A stretch of 64,000 nt of DNA from Phytophthora quininea (taxonomy: Eukaryota > Oomycota > Peronosporomycetes > Peronosporales > Peronosporaceae): NCBI GenBank assembly GCA_011947345.1, contig JAAVTG010000593.1:120296-184295 (forward strand), given 5' to 3'. The stretch's first letter is position 1; each line of letters begins with the position of its first letter. Both the position numbers and the translations under genes were made by a program. Below, piece after piece: positions 1 to 10,276 of this stretch. The notes under the pieces were generated by a model. It was not told the DNA's origin. It searched no databases and saw nothing but the letters and a program-made list of their open reading frames with translations.

Positions 1-88
1 TACTTTGGACGAGCGCACCGGTCGAAACAGCGTCGAAGCTTGACAGCAGAACGGAGGCAGCAACGAGGACGATTCCAGTGAGACGCAT
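1..88 (-). CDS. RxLR-type secreted protein, N-terminal fragment (window edge)
   Basis: On the minus strand an ATG at 86-88 opens a 29-residue frame that runs off the left edge. It starts MRLTGIVLVAASVLLSSF and continues DAVSTGALVQ. A short basic start followed by a hydrophobic core is a textbook signal peptide, and this exact style is common among Phytophthora RxLR effectors. The RxLR and effector domain would lie outside the window, so the class is inferred from the signal peptide style only. Such proteins are secreted and may act inside plant cells. Confidence 0.6.
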   Translation of the reverse strand, partial: MRLTGIVLVAASVLLSSFDAVSTGALVQS

Positions 89-538
89 GGCGAATTTTGA
101 TCGAGGCGGGACTTCAGCTGCAAATTGAGAAGTGATCTCCGCTTGACTCCAAACCTCGACCACGAAGGAATTTTAAGGCCTCAGCACAAGTGGCTTTCAC
201 GCAACCACGTCTCCACGAGCCAGTTTTTCAGCGGAGTTCGAATGTACAAGAGCCAATTGAGATGTGCAAGTCGCTGTTAGGCAAACGACAACGACCATTG
301 AGAGCAAGTTTGCTGTCCGAAGGTGGCAGTTTGAAGTGTCTGCAGGTATGGAGACACGATGGGGAGTCGGCGAAGCTCCCTAAGTTAGCCAGTAGTCTAT
401 TAGATGCTAATCGACAAGTGAGCTAAATGAGCTTGTCTATCGTTTGGGGACTCCGTGCCCCGAGCACGGAGTTGGGTGGTTGACAGCCGTGTCACCACAA
501 GAGTCGTTATCTACTCGGAGGTCATCACGTGATACGAT
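89..538. other. intergenic, no gene recognised
   Basis: This holds the 5' flank of the left-edge secreted protein and unassigned sequence up to the hAT-like element. Short open frames exist (for example 190-426 and 444-653) but start at GTG or ATG without homology or composition that supports coding. Confidence 0.5.
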
Positions 539-1620
539 ACCGTGTCCAGAGGTTCGGATTAGCGGGAAAAATCGAGTAGTAGGATTATTGATACAAGTAC
601 TGCTGCTGTTATTAATATACCACGATACTTTTGAAAAATTGAGAGCCCTGTAGTAGTATTAGTCAAATTGTATTAATACTTCGATGATACTTTGAGCAAA
701 CGAGCGGTGAAACGTCTGAAGAAATTGTTTCGGAGACGAGCGTCAAGAACCTGTGGTTTTACTTAATAGCAGTGAAGACTTATCAGGTGTTTGTGACTCA
801 AGAATGTGTACAGGCGCGCTCGAACTGGCCATGGCTCGTATAAAAGTACTGGATGGCCGCCCAGAGATGGTGTGCAACATCTGATAAGTTACACTATAAC
901 CAATCACCTCACACTCGCCCGTCCTCGAAGTGACTTCCGATTGCTTGGTTTGTTGCTCCGCCACCGCTACAGCAGCCGAAAGATACGCAGCTCCAGGACC
1001 CACAGCCGACGTGGTAGCCCCGAACCTGAACACAACGGCCGCCACCACAAGAAGCAGCGCCACTCGCGCCGAAGGGAGTCCTACCACGACCACAGGGAGC
1101 CGCCACCACCACCGCCAGCCCAGAAAGACGGCAGCGAAGACAGCGCCGCCCACGACGACACGGTCGGAAGCTACGCCGGCAAACCTGGCGACTGCCTTCT
1201 CAACCGCTACAAGATCCTAAGAGAAGCAGGTCTGGGCACCTTCGGCCGCGTGCTCGAGTGTCTGGAACAGCGCAACGGTAAGATTTTGCACTTCACAACT
1301 CAACTACTAGGGGTTCCAAAAGAGACGAGTTTTCGTTGCCTATTCACATTTCATTATCAATTCACCTTTGAAGGTCCCAACTGATAGGAATTTGTATCGT
1401 GCGAGGCCCTGGGCACGTTGATCACCTTCCTGCTCGGCCTCATGGATTGGACTTACAAAGTATTATCAGAGTAGTAGAGGTAATACAAAAAAACTGTATT
1501 GATATTACTGATATTAATACAAATACTTTTGACAAATATGCTCGTATTAGTATTACTATTTTAAGTATTGTATTACTGAATAATACAATACTTTGGATAA
1601 TCTGAACCTCTGACCGTGTC
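539..1620. mobile_element. non-autonomous hAT-like element carrying a host gene fragment
   Basis: The element proper is 547-1612 (1,066 bp). Its left end reads CAGAGGTTCGGATTA and its right end, reverse-complemented, reads CAGAGGTTCAGATTA, giving a 15-bp terminal inverted repeat with one mismatch. It is flanked by the perfect 8-bp direct repeat ACCGTGTC at 539-546 and 1613-1620, the target-site duplication length of the hAT superfamily, whose termini commonly start CAG. AT-rich subterminal sequence with repeated ATTAATAC-like words lies inside both ends (about 595-700 and 1460-1600). There is no transposase; the middle holds a piece of a CLK-type kinase gene. Orientation relative to an autonomous parent is unknown. 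Confidence 0.85.
959..1460 (+). pseudogene. captured CLK/LAMMER-type protein kinase fragment
   Basis: The plus strand encodes an Arg/Ser/His-rich N-terminal segment (from about 959) followed by the start of a kinase domain: RYKILREAGLGTFGRVLEC, with the glycine loop G-x-G-T-F-G typical of CLK/LAMMER kinases. The first exon ends near 1277 at a GTAAG donor. An intron 1278-1387 ends in TAG, after which EALGT appears, resembling the hinge segment of CLK kinases. The segment between glycine loop and hinge (catalytic Lys, helix C) is missing, and everything after about 1460 is lost into the AT-rich transposon end. This is a genomic, intron-containing capture and cannot make an active kinase. Confidence 0.7.
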
Positions 1621-1934
1621 ATCATGGCTCGCGTTACGACTTGATGTGCACGAGACCATCCAGTCACCACCACTGCGGCTGGCTGGGATCGAAAAAAACA
1701 AAAACATTGGCATTGTAAAAATGTTCTCCACAATATTGATTGTGGCGACCTCGTCCAATATTGCCAGGATCGTAATGGCAGCTAGCAACTTCTACTGGTA
1801 GCTAATCGTACTCTTCAGCCTCTACTTCGCTATCTTCTCATGCTACCCTCTCTGCCTACTTAATCCTGAAGGAGAGGATTGACTCGAGCGTCTTCGCACT
1901 CATTCGCTTCCGCATATATTATGCTTCAAGGAAG
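1621..1934. other. intergenic, no gene recognised
   Basis: Sequence between the hAT-like element and the LINE tail. I see no coding or structural signal beyond AT-rich stretches. Confidence 0.5.
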
Positions 1935-2628
1935 GAAATTGAATTGATTAACTGTTTAGCGGATTTCTCGTCTTGAGGTGATAAGCTATCTATCCGTGAG
2001 AGTTACGTTCGTGTCGCCCACAAGTGGTGCATGGGTTCCGGGAGATTATTTTCTGGCGGATCAAAGCCAAGTTGTTGCAGCACGCAGACCACAGTAGCGC
2101 GGTTGCAATGAAGCTCATGTGCGTGTCGGTAGAGGAATTGGTAGTGCATCTTGAACGAGTTCAGCAGATTGGGAATACTTGGCTCTTCAGCTGTCGTTTC
2201 CTGGAAATGAATGTCGTTCCTGAGCCGCCATGTTGCGTGAAACACTATCGCTGTGTAGATCCTCCATAGAAGTATCAGTTCTTTGTGCTCACTTCTCCAG
2301 TTCCTACGGAGGTCTTGCAATCTTGGGAAGAGTAGCAACCTCCAGCTTAGATCGGCGCAAAAGAACGTCGACCACTGGCTCCATAGTTCGCTCCACATTG
2401 GTTCTAATGACGGGTACGTGAAAAAACAGTGTTCTACCGTTTCGATCTCCTGGCATTCCGGACGAACGCAGTTTTGGAAGGTAGGATTTAGTTCTCTGAG
2501 GAAGTATAGTCGTGAACCGACTGTGAGGTCTCGAAGCACATTCGTACCATCACATCATGAATTACCGGCAGCAGATATCCACGTAGAGAAATCACACTGG
2601 ACAAGGTGTCATGAATCCTTTGTCGAGG
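1935..2628 (-). mobile_element. 5'-truncated LINE, C-terminal ORF2 fragment and 3' end
   Basis: The minus strand reads the end of a non-LTR reverse transcriptase protein: a zinc-knuckle-like motif C-x3-C-x8-H-C (CVRPEC...EHCF) followed by W-rich sequence and the terminal LNSFKMHYQFLYRHAHEL segment. The 3' untranslated tail contains GACGAGAAATCCGCTAAACA and ends near 1935 in AATTCAATTT. The same 3' part occurs at 35691-36467 and a divergent relative at 21966-23040. The 5' side stops abruptly at 2628 against ankyrin-gene sequence, so this is a truncated insertion. Confidence 0.8.
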
Positions 2629-4000
2629 TGCATCTTTCAGTACAGCTTGTCGGGTGCAAGTATTTCACCTCCTCTAGCTGATCCCCCACTAGCCGCTCCT
2701 GCCAAGGCTTCTGCGGTATTTCTCACCAAGGATCGCTTGTGAAGCCACTCCACGACATGTAGTTGGCCCATTGCCGCAACCGTGAGTATTGTTGTTGCCG
2801 TGCAACCCGCGACACTGTTCCCATGCAGCCATTTCAGTATCTCCACCCGCCCAGCAGCAGCTTCATCCATCGCATTAGTCGTGCACCTTCCGAGCGAGAC
2901 GCAAGCAGGAGTTTCAAAATCTTGAGCTTCGTCTCCCAGCGTTCCTGCAATTGGCTTTCGAGAACATTCCAAGTCGCAAGGTAGCAGATGCCTTCTAACT
3001 GTAAACAGGTTTCGGCCGTTGTCCATTGCGGCACGTGTACACCCCTCCGAGCGATTCTCCAGCAAAAACCATTTCACACTTTCGAGATGACCGCGACCTA
3101 CAGCATAATCCATGGAGTTGGTCGTACATCCTTCCGCCCTATTCACATGCAACCACTTGACAACATTTAAATGGCCATACGCGGCCGCAGTGTCCATACC
3201 GGCGCGTATACATCGTAGACCAGGGTCATTCCAGCTATGTAGCAATAGGTCGACGTTGTGCAGGAACTGAAGTACCTCTAGCTGACTCTCGCAGGCAGGG
3301 ACGTCCATGGCAGCGTTCGGGACATCATTGTTGTCAGTATTTCTTCGGTGTCAGCGTCCCGACAGAGCTCTTGGAAATAGTGCCCATGCAACCACCGAAC
3401 TACAGCGAGCTTCACTTAAATGCCGCCGAGTGCATGGCTTGTAACGCCCCGTGCACAATTTGAAGCTGTCTCCTTCGCATGAGCAGCCACTGCAGGACAG
3501 GAAGAGCACCTCGGTTACTAGCCCGTACGACAGTGCGAATGGAAGCGATACTGTTGTCTCTTGTCCAGAAATCCGACACGACCCAGTCGCCGAAGTCGAG
3601 AGCGGTGAAGTCCGCCACATAGAGGAGATTTTCGTGGACCATGTCGTCCGTGTTTCCAAGGCCCCTTTCGATTAAATAGCGGACCACTTTGTCTCGACGA
3701 TACCAAAACCCCTCATCGGAGGTTCCTTCAGTCAAGTGGTCATGTGTCACCACTACAACGTCCACACCAAAACCTTTAGCCACGAACCACTGGACCATGT
3801 CCAGATCCGCAAACGTCACAAGTTGCTTTCTAGTCGCTCTCCAGTCCTTGGTCTCCCCTCAAGCCACACGACAACGTCCCGATGATTTCTAGACGCTGCC
3901 TCGTGGATGCAATAGCTGCCCCAAACCACTGGAGTCCGCTGCTGTTCTTCCACAAATGCCTATGACCACGGCAGTCTCTGGATGGACAGGCCATCCCTGG
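2629..4000 (-). pseudogene. ankyrin-repeat protein pseudogene
   Basis: The minus strand shows several ankyrin units of the kind HLNVVKWLH, HLESVKWFL and RVEILKWLH, each with a GCT(T/R)xxMDxAA turn, between about 3308 and 2637. Further N-terminal sequence lies in another frame at 3819-3412 (DMVQWFVAKGF, LPVLQWLLM), and one more unit (HEAASRNHRDVVVWL) near 3850-3900. At least two frame changes separate these pieces, and the C-terminal end is cut by the LINE junction at 2628. Large ankyrin families of this type are common in Phytophthora; the function is unknown. Confidence 0.75.
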
Positions 4001-4723
4001 AAAGGAGTCAACAGCTACTGCACCAGTCGCAGGTCTCGGCGGTTGATGGCATGTCCGTAGTTGAGCTGTCAGCGACAGAAAGTTCTTTCGCTCTCGGGAG
4101 TCAGCTCCTGGTCGTTAAGGTAGCGCTTCCAGACGCCCCGAGATCGTTAACGCCATCGTATCGAACTTCCTGGTGGCCGACATTTCGCTGATGCTGGCGT
4201 GTTGGGTGCGTCCAATCGGTTCATTGTCGTTGGCGGAGATGATTTGGACACGAGATCGTCATGCCAACCGATGGACTGGAGCGTATCTGATTGCTTCGTG
4301 TGCGTCAACCGGAAGAGTGACTCGGTTCGAGATCTAGAAGCCTCCAGTTAGAGGTTTTGGAGAAGCAATGGCGAGGCGCTCTCCTGAAATATATGTCGAA
4401 TTGTGGTCGACTGGGCTCTGCGTAGCGGCATGGTTGAGGGATATAGAGTTTATCGTGTGGGTGATCGCCAGGTTTTCGTTGCTGCACTTTAATATCTCCG
4501 GCCTCAAGATCTTCTTTAGCGCCTCTTCGGGGGACCCCCTTCTTGGATGCGAAGCCCCCCTTGTGGAGGAGGGGAAGTCTCAAGGTCTCAAGGCACAAAC
4601 AAATAAGACATACAGGTACCAAAGCGTGTAAGGCACAGCCTTTAGCGATCTGAGGAGTCTATCAGTTAGCACTAATAGAGAATAGATTTACCTTCAGGCA
4701 GAGGGTAGAAGTTTTCTTGGGAG
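4001..4723. other. intergenic, unassigned repeat-like sequence
   Basis: No gene is recognised. The words CAAGGCACAAACAAAYAAG near 4590 recur at about 8229 and (inverted) about 23515, so part of this interval may be an old dispersed repeat. Confidence 0.4.
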
Positions 4724-4770
4724 AAAATTGAATTGATTGACTGTTCAGCGGATTTCTCGTCTTAAGGTGA
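4724..4770 (-). repeat. LINE 3'-end fragment
   Basis: This 47-bp stretch matches the 3' tail of the LINE copies at 1935 and 35691 (shared GCGGATTTCTCGTCTTAAGGTGA). It has no adjoining LINE coding sequence and is a solitary tail remnant. Confidence 0.6.
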
Positions 4771-4968
4771 AATTGCGAACCACTTGTGAATGACTCGCTA
4801 ACGACAGAAAGCGGAAAATTTTTTCAAGGGTAACCGAGCGGTCTGGTCCCGGATCTGGTCTCGCACGATCAACACCACAAGGATCTACAGGCGCATGTAG
4901 GATAAAAATTTCATATGAAAAAATATATTATCGAGCAATTAAGTTCTGTTCAATTGGCACTCGCAAAA

Positions 4969-5361
4969 ATGCCATCGCCATCCAACATCGCCTGCACCCG
5001 CTGCAGGACCAAGCTTAAGTCCAAGCGGAACATGAAGGTCCACCAAGGGCGCAGGATCTGCAAGGAAACCCACAACCCAAAGTTGCGGGCAAAACGACTG
5101 AAGCGCGCCAAGGACAAGGCCAGGAAGGCTGACCGCGAGCGAAAAAGAGTCAATTACTCCACCAAGCTCAAGAAGTGCGGCATTTGCACGAACTTCACGG
5201 CGCGATCGGTTCGCTTGGAGAATCGCCCGCACGCTCTTCACCGTCGGTGCTTCCTCACGTGGGCGAAATCGTGCCGCCAAGGGATGCTCGAAGATTACAG
5301 CCCAAGTGAAGGTCCACCACCGTGCCCTTTCTGCAGGAGCCCCTCCAGGGTGATGAGTTAG
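4969..5361 (+). CDS. small RING-like Cys/His-rich protein inside the MULE
   Basis: A 130-codon frame starts at ATG 4969 (MPSPSNIAC). An upstream in-frame ATG at 4915 would add 18 residues of AT-rich coding, so I prefer 4969. Seen features: an N-terminal CTRC...H...C arrangement, a very basic Lys/Arg segment, then CGIC, PHALHRRC and CPFC, spaced like a RING-H2 finger (C-x2-C, H-x2-H-x2-C, C-P-x-C). The Cys usually preceding the PH step is an Arg, so one zinc ligand of a canonical RING is missing. RING proteins are typically E3 ubiquitin ligases. Here the ORF lies between MULE ends, so it is either an accessory transposon protein or a captured gene. Confidence 0.55.
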   Translation: MPSPSNIACTRCRTKLKSKRNMKVHQGRRICKETHNPKLRAKRLKRAKDKARKADRERKRVNYSTKLKKCGICTNFTARSVRLENRPHALHRRCFLTWAKSCRQGMLEDYSPSEGPPPCPFCRSPSRVMS

Positions 5362-5870
5362 CTAATCTTAAAATTTGCGCTTTGCGAGTTAATCTGGTTG
5401 ACTTTGTCTAACATTATTTCAACTGGATAAACTTATCTATACCGGAAAGTAAACGAAGAATTCCTCGGCTAGATTTGTACATGTCTTTGCTTGAAAATGA
5501 AGATTTTCACTCTGTTAAACATTATAGTTCACTATTCGTGTTGGTAACGCGTCGTTCGGCTAAAATCTTCTTGTTTTGGGCAAATCTCGGCTAGTTTTAT
5601 ATGAATCTGCAGCTTTTGCGCTCGGCACTAATGGACAACACATCTTTAGATCTGATCCCATGCGATAAGATCGTTTTACAAGCACAGGCTAATAATGAAG
5701 GTGAGATTGCACGTTAATCACGATTGCACGTCCTAAATAAACCTATGTCTGCGATTGTGAGTTTTTTCTAAAGATGAATTGCGTCTTCGTGGCAGCATCC
5801 CTACCTCACTTTGCTTTTTATATCTAACAAGCTTCCCTGCCGACTACCCAAGACTGCTCAAGAGCTCAAG

Positions 5871-7683
5871 ATGCACCGCGGAAGCCAAGGCAACTACCGA
5901 TCCCTGACAGCACCGCTCCGTGGGCGTCAAGCCGTCCAAATCGAGGACGAATGGCTCTCGGATGCGTCCAACGAGTATGCGAGCAACGCGGAGGGTGATG
6001 AAGAAGAAGATCGTAGGTTCTCGATGACCGTGAAGTACAGCAGGTTCAAGCCACTCCGAACAACCCAGGTGCCGACGTTGGGGGTGACCAAGATGATGGA
6101 GATAATGACGATGAATCGGGCGATGATGATCACGAAGAGGGAGACAACGGATCGAGATCTGCAAGCAAAGTCCCGAATTCGAGATTTACGACTGTTATCG
6201 TGCGGAATGGCTATCCCTACACACGAGCCAGGGCGTCGTCGAAGAAAATCACTTGGAGAAGCAGCATCTACCGTCGAACGGGATGTAAGGGGAAGGTTGA
6301 GTTCAATTTATCTTCGAGAACGTACAGCAATACGGTGGCACACACGTGTAGAGTGGAGGAAGCCGCGTTATGACTGTCCGAGATATGATGCGTTAGATGG
6401 AAGCTGCTGTTGATGATCTCGCGATCGGCCACCTTTCGACTACCGTCCAGCGCATCTGAGATCTGGTGAACGACGAGTTTTACCGAGAAGTTGATGACTA
6501 CGCGATACAAGGCCTGAACCGTGATCAAGTGGTCCGTCGCGTCTACCGTGCCAGGCGACTTCACTTTGGCGGTAACGTCCACGGGATGATCGAGCATCCA
6601 CCGCTCTGCCAGGTGACGGGGACAAATGTGCTATTCTTTCAGTTCCAACACGTCTTCTACGAGGGCCAAGATCTGGACCGCATCATTGGCTGGAGCCACC
6701 CTCACTTGATGGAGTTACTCATGTACCCGGGATCATCGATTTTTATCGATGGAACCTTCCGATCTGTGCCTCGCCCGTTTCGACAGTGTCTTGTGATAAT
6801 GGTGGACGACTCAGCGAGTCGTGTTTTCGTTCCAGTGATGTACGTGATCACGACCGGGATGAGCGCATCCACTTACCGTAAAGTGATGGTACTGTTATCG
6901 GAGCGCATGGACGGCCGACTACGACCAGCTCGCACCGTGTGCGACTTCGAACAAGCTTTGATCGACGCAGTCGGCTCGCAGTTCCCGGACTCTCGGATGG
7001 TTGGATGTTGTTTTCACTTCAAGCAAGCTATCCGCAGACAGTTCGTCAAGCTCAGTGTCGCTGCACCCGCCATTTCGATTGCAATGGAAGTTGGGATGCT
7101 CGATTTGCTGATGGTCATCCCACCGGATCACGTGGGACCACATGGAATCGATTACGTTAAGAGAAAACTGGTTCAGGAATGCGCCACAAGAGGCGTTGAA
7201 TATGCTACGTCCAAGTGGAATGTTTTCTGGAACTACTTTCAGCGGACTTGGATGCAACGGTCTCCTGTGGAGCTGTGAAATGTACAAAGAATCGATAGAG
7301 AGATTGTTTTCAGAACCAACAACCCGTTGGAGCACTTCAATCGCGAGATGAATGCCGCGATTACCTCTCCGCATCCGAATCTACCTGCTTTCATTGGTAT
7401 CATCGACATGATTTCCAGACGATATGTTCAGCTTCTATCCGACATTTCGAACCGGCGAGCCACTGCTCCTACAGGATACGAGATCCAGCTCCCAGTATCT
7501 GTCAATGTGCTACCAGTGCCGCGTCAGCGAATCCAACGACGAACCCCAGCCAATTTGACTGCAAGAAACGCCAGACATGACCAAGAAGGTCGTGGACGCC
7601 GCCGTAGTCAACAGATGCGCGTACCCCGTTCCCCTGTTGTTGAAGCGCGTCGAACCCGCCGTAGATCTGCTAGATCTTCATGA
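5871..7683 (+). pseudogene. MULE transposase (FLYWCH + DDE), disrupted
   Basis: An acidic N-terminal region leads into a FLYWCH-like zinc finger near 6170-6345 (ITWRSS, TGCKG, VAHTC; the first Cys appears as Ser). The catalytic part follows in another frame from about 6370: FIDGTF (first Asp), VCDFEQAL (second Asp), CCFHFKQAI, and later NPLEHFNREM. Breaks: a frame change around 6085, another between finger and catalytic region, and in-frame stops at about 6394 (TAG), about 6460 (TGA where a Trp fits) and 7276-7278 (TGA). The C-terminus is Arg-rich and ends at 7683. Family and order of domains are clear; activity is not expected. Confidence 0.8.
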
Positions 7684-7887
7684 TATATTCACGCTTGGGA
7701 TCAGCACGACACCAAATCCAATTTGCATAGCATAACTTCAACTTTGCATTTCAAAAATAATTTCATTTTTACATATAAGTTATCGTATTAATATTATTTC
7801 GGGTCCTGTTTTAGTCTGGTCTTGCTTCGGGTGTCGGGTCCCGACAAGACCCGAAAACAAGACCAGACCGCTCGTTGACCCTGGAAA

Positions 7888-8213
7888 AGTCTACCCAGGA
7901 AGAAGCTAGTGGGAAGTCCGCACACGGGCTTGGCACGACAACGAGCAGCAACGGCCACTCGGGAGGACTTCTGTATTCTTCTGTGTTTTGTGGAGGGAGC
8001 TCCAGCCTCTACCTTTCACAGCCCCCTCTCTCATATCTACTCGTAGTGGATAAACCCGGTAGGACAAACTCCACCACCTCATGTGGGAAAACCTCCGGCA
8101 CTTCAGCTGCCATCACGGGACGAACAACCCACAACTATCATACGCGTTACCTCTTCTTCCAGCACCAGCAGTGACAATCAGCATAATTTACAACATCTTG
8201 AAGTTATATCAGT
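7888..8213. other. intergenic, no gene recognised
   Basis: Sequence between the MULE end and the repeated 8214-8505 block. Open frames are short and without recognisable domains. Confidence 0.4.
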
Positions 8214-8505
8214 ATGTTTTTCGAGCAATTTCAAGGCACAAACAAACAAGGTATTGGAAAGAGAAATCGAACATCATTCATCTTAAGAATTCATGGTGCC
8301 CACAGTCGATGGGCGTAACACAGTTAGATTTCTTAGGTCAAGCGAATTGAGCGACAACTTCAAGAACTTTGGGCAGCGCAGAAGCTAAGGAACCAAGAGC
8401 TGACCTGCCAATTCAGTTCTGGTTTCACGAGTGAGTGTTAAATGGCATTCTACTTCGTTTTGATAAAAAAATCTTCCTATAGAAGCCTTATGTCTTTCGA
8501 GGAAT
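8214..8505. repeat. about 290-bp dispersed repeat (copy 1)
   Basis: This block is repeated in inverted orientation at about 23256-23547 with high similarity, including GTCGATGGGCGTAACACAG and the TGGTTTCACGAGTGAGTGT segment. It contains a short Gln/Leu-rich frame (ERQLQELWAAQ) followed by an intron-like GTGAGT...CTATAG interval (about 8431-8481). Similarity stops near 8505. It lies just upstream of the LINE ORF1 and may be a LINE 5' leader or part of a separate element. Confidence 0.6.
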
Positions 8506-8563
8506 TTCTCGTTTGGAAGGCTACCACTCACATCGAACCCTAACCTTCATCTTCTGAAGAACA

Positions 8564-9954
8564 ATGCCAGCGATGGCCGTCTCCATGGCAGACCACCTGC
8601 GGGCACAAGAGTACTCGCAGATACGCCACTCAACGTCGTCTCTACTTATGGAGCCGCCGCTGTCGGACGAAGCATCTGCCAAGCTACTAGAAGTGTACGA
8701 GCGTGATGAATGTTCGCCACGAGAGTATCTCGAAATGGTGACTGAACAACGGGCTTTCACCCCTCCTCCCACGACTCACGCAGTTGTCGTCAAGACCGGA
8801 TCGTATTGCTCCAACATGGCAGTCCCGGTGATTTTGAAGTCATTTCTGCAAGCTCACGGAAACGCTACTGTCAAAATGTGTTGTCACATCATGACGTGGC
8901 TATGGTCGAGAAGATACCGTCTGGTGGTGTATTGGTGCGTGTTCGATCTGCTGAAGTTGAAATATCGCCAGTCTCGCTATGCAGTTGTACTGCCGTTCAA
9001 TTGTGAACCCTTAACTGGTAGTCACAATGACCACTCGGCCGCCGTGATGTCTCCGAGTGACCGCGATCCAACTACACCAGTCGTGAGTCGCGATATTACA
9101 AGATCCCTAACAGACAGCTCCCCTCCTGAAGCTGGCAGCGGACCAGCTACACAAATCCATGATTTACAGCTGGATAACCAGGATGAAGAAGATGGTGTCC
9201 GTTCATATTCAAACGACACAGATTTTAATGATGAAACGCAATGGAATAGTCAGGGAGAGGCAAACTCTGACATGGATATGTCGAACCAAATGGAGTCTGG
9301 GTTTAAGCGAACTGAGGCACCCTTTGCGCATGGAAACCCATTTTCACTGCTAGATGCACCGGATTGTGATTTTGGCGTTGTGGAGCCGGAGACCACACCT
9401 GGCGTCAACGCTGGAGTGATCATAATACCGCACCTGAATCGCAGCGGAGTACCCAGTAGGGTAAACCCTGCTCCGCCTAAGAAGCGCATAACATTGCGCA
9501 TCGAACAAGAAGACGATGAAAATGTCACTTTAGAAGAGGCTATTCTTTTATCAGAAAAAGAAGACCAGCTCAGCACGCGCGATTACCGTGTTACTCTCAA
9601 TGTGCAGCATTATCAAGCGGTGATACACTACTACACGTGTCAAAAAACATGGGCCAAATGGTCCAGTCAATGTGCCTGACTCCGTTGGCTTGGACCAAGG
9701 CCCTCCTGGACGACCTGGTGGCTGGTAGCTCGCAAACAATGGAATTAGCGGACATCCACCTATGGAATCGTGTTCTAGCCACAGAAACCATGGATGGTGA
9801 TAACATTTGTACCTTTCACGACCGTATAACGGCCTTGAAATTGCCGACCGGCAGCACACGCAACAGCTACAGCTCGTATCTCAAAAGGACTTTGGAAGCC
9901 TTCCATGTGACGAAAAGAATGACTGGAACTTGTTGCGATGGCTTAGTATTTTGA
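8564..9954 (+). pseudogene. LINE ORF1-like protein
   Basis: The frame starts at ATG 8564 and stays open to 9679 (371 codons); coding-like sequence continues in another frame to 9954. The middle is acidic and Ser/Asp-rich, with a Pro-rich stretch near residue 300. Around 8806-9006 a different frame (VEKIPSGGVLVRV) looks more protein-like, suggesting a compensating pair of frameshifts. I see no zinc knuckle. Placement directly upstream of a LINE endonuclease is the main reason for calling it ORF1. Confidence 0.5.
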
Positions 9955-10276
9955 GCTGATGGCACTCTGTATGTGCCCTCCGGTCTTCACTCAGCATGGT
10001 TGGGTGCAAAGCTAGTGGAAACCGCAGGCGATGGACTGCCGCACAGTCACGTGAAACTCTTCTCGCATACGACACTGCTGCAGCTGACACGTTCTGTTCT
10101 GGGTGAACGAATTTTGGTGTGATCAACAAATCGGTTCCTGGTAGTACTATTGGGACAGGTTTGAGCGCTCTACGCTTAAGAGACCTCCCGGCCTGAGAAC
10201 CTACCTGCTCTAACCTCGAATTTGTTATGTCCTCCACCTAAAATGCCAGCAATGGAAGCAGGCAGAATAAACAAAA

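Larger units (their letters stand above)
4825..7887 (+). mobile_element. Mutator-like element (MULE) with terminal inverted repeats
   Basis: The left end (about 4825-4850) and the reverse complement of the right end (about 7861-7887) share roughly 26 bp with few mismatches, with an exact core CGAGCGGTCTGGTC. Between them lie a MULE transposase reading frame and an upstream small RING-like ORF. I could not identify an unambiguous 9-11 bp target duplication. A second hairpin of TCTGGTCTTG...CAAGACCAGA lies just inside the right end (about 7815-7867). The transposase is disrupted, so the copy is probably inactive. Confidence 0.7.

Noticed and set aside
1440..1610. AT-rich open frames on both strands
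   Set aside because: They are subterminal transposon sequence with repeated ATTAATAC-like words, not coding.
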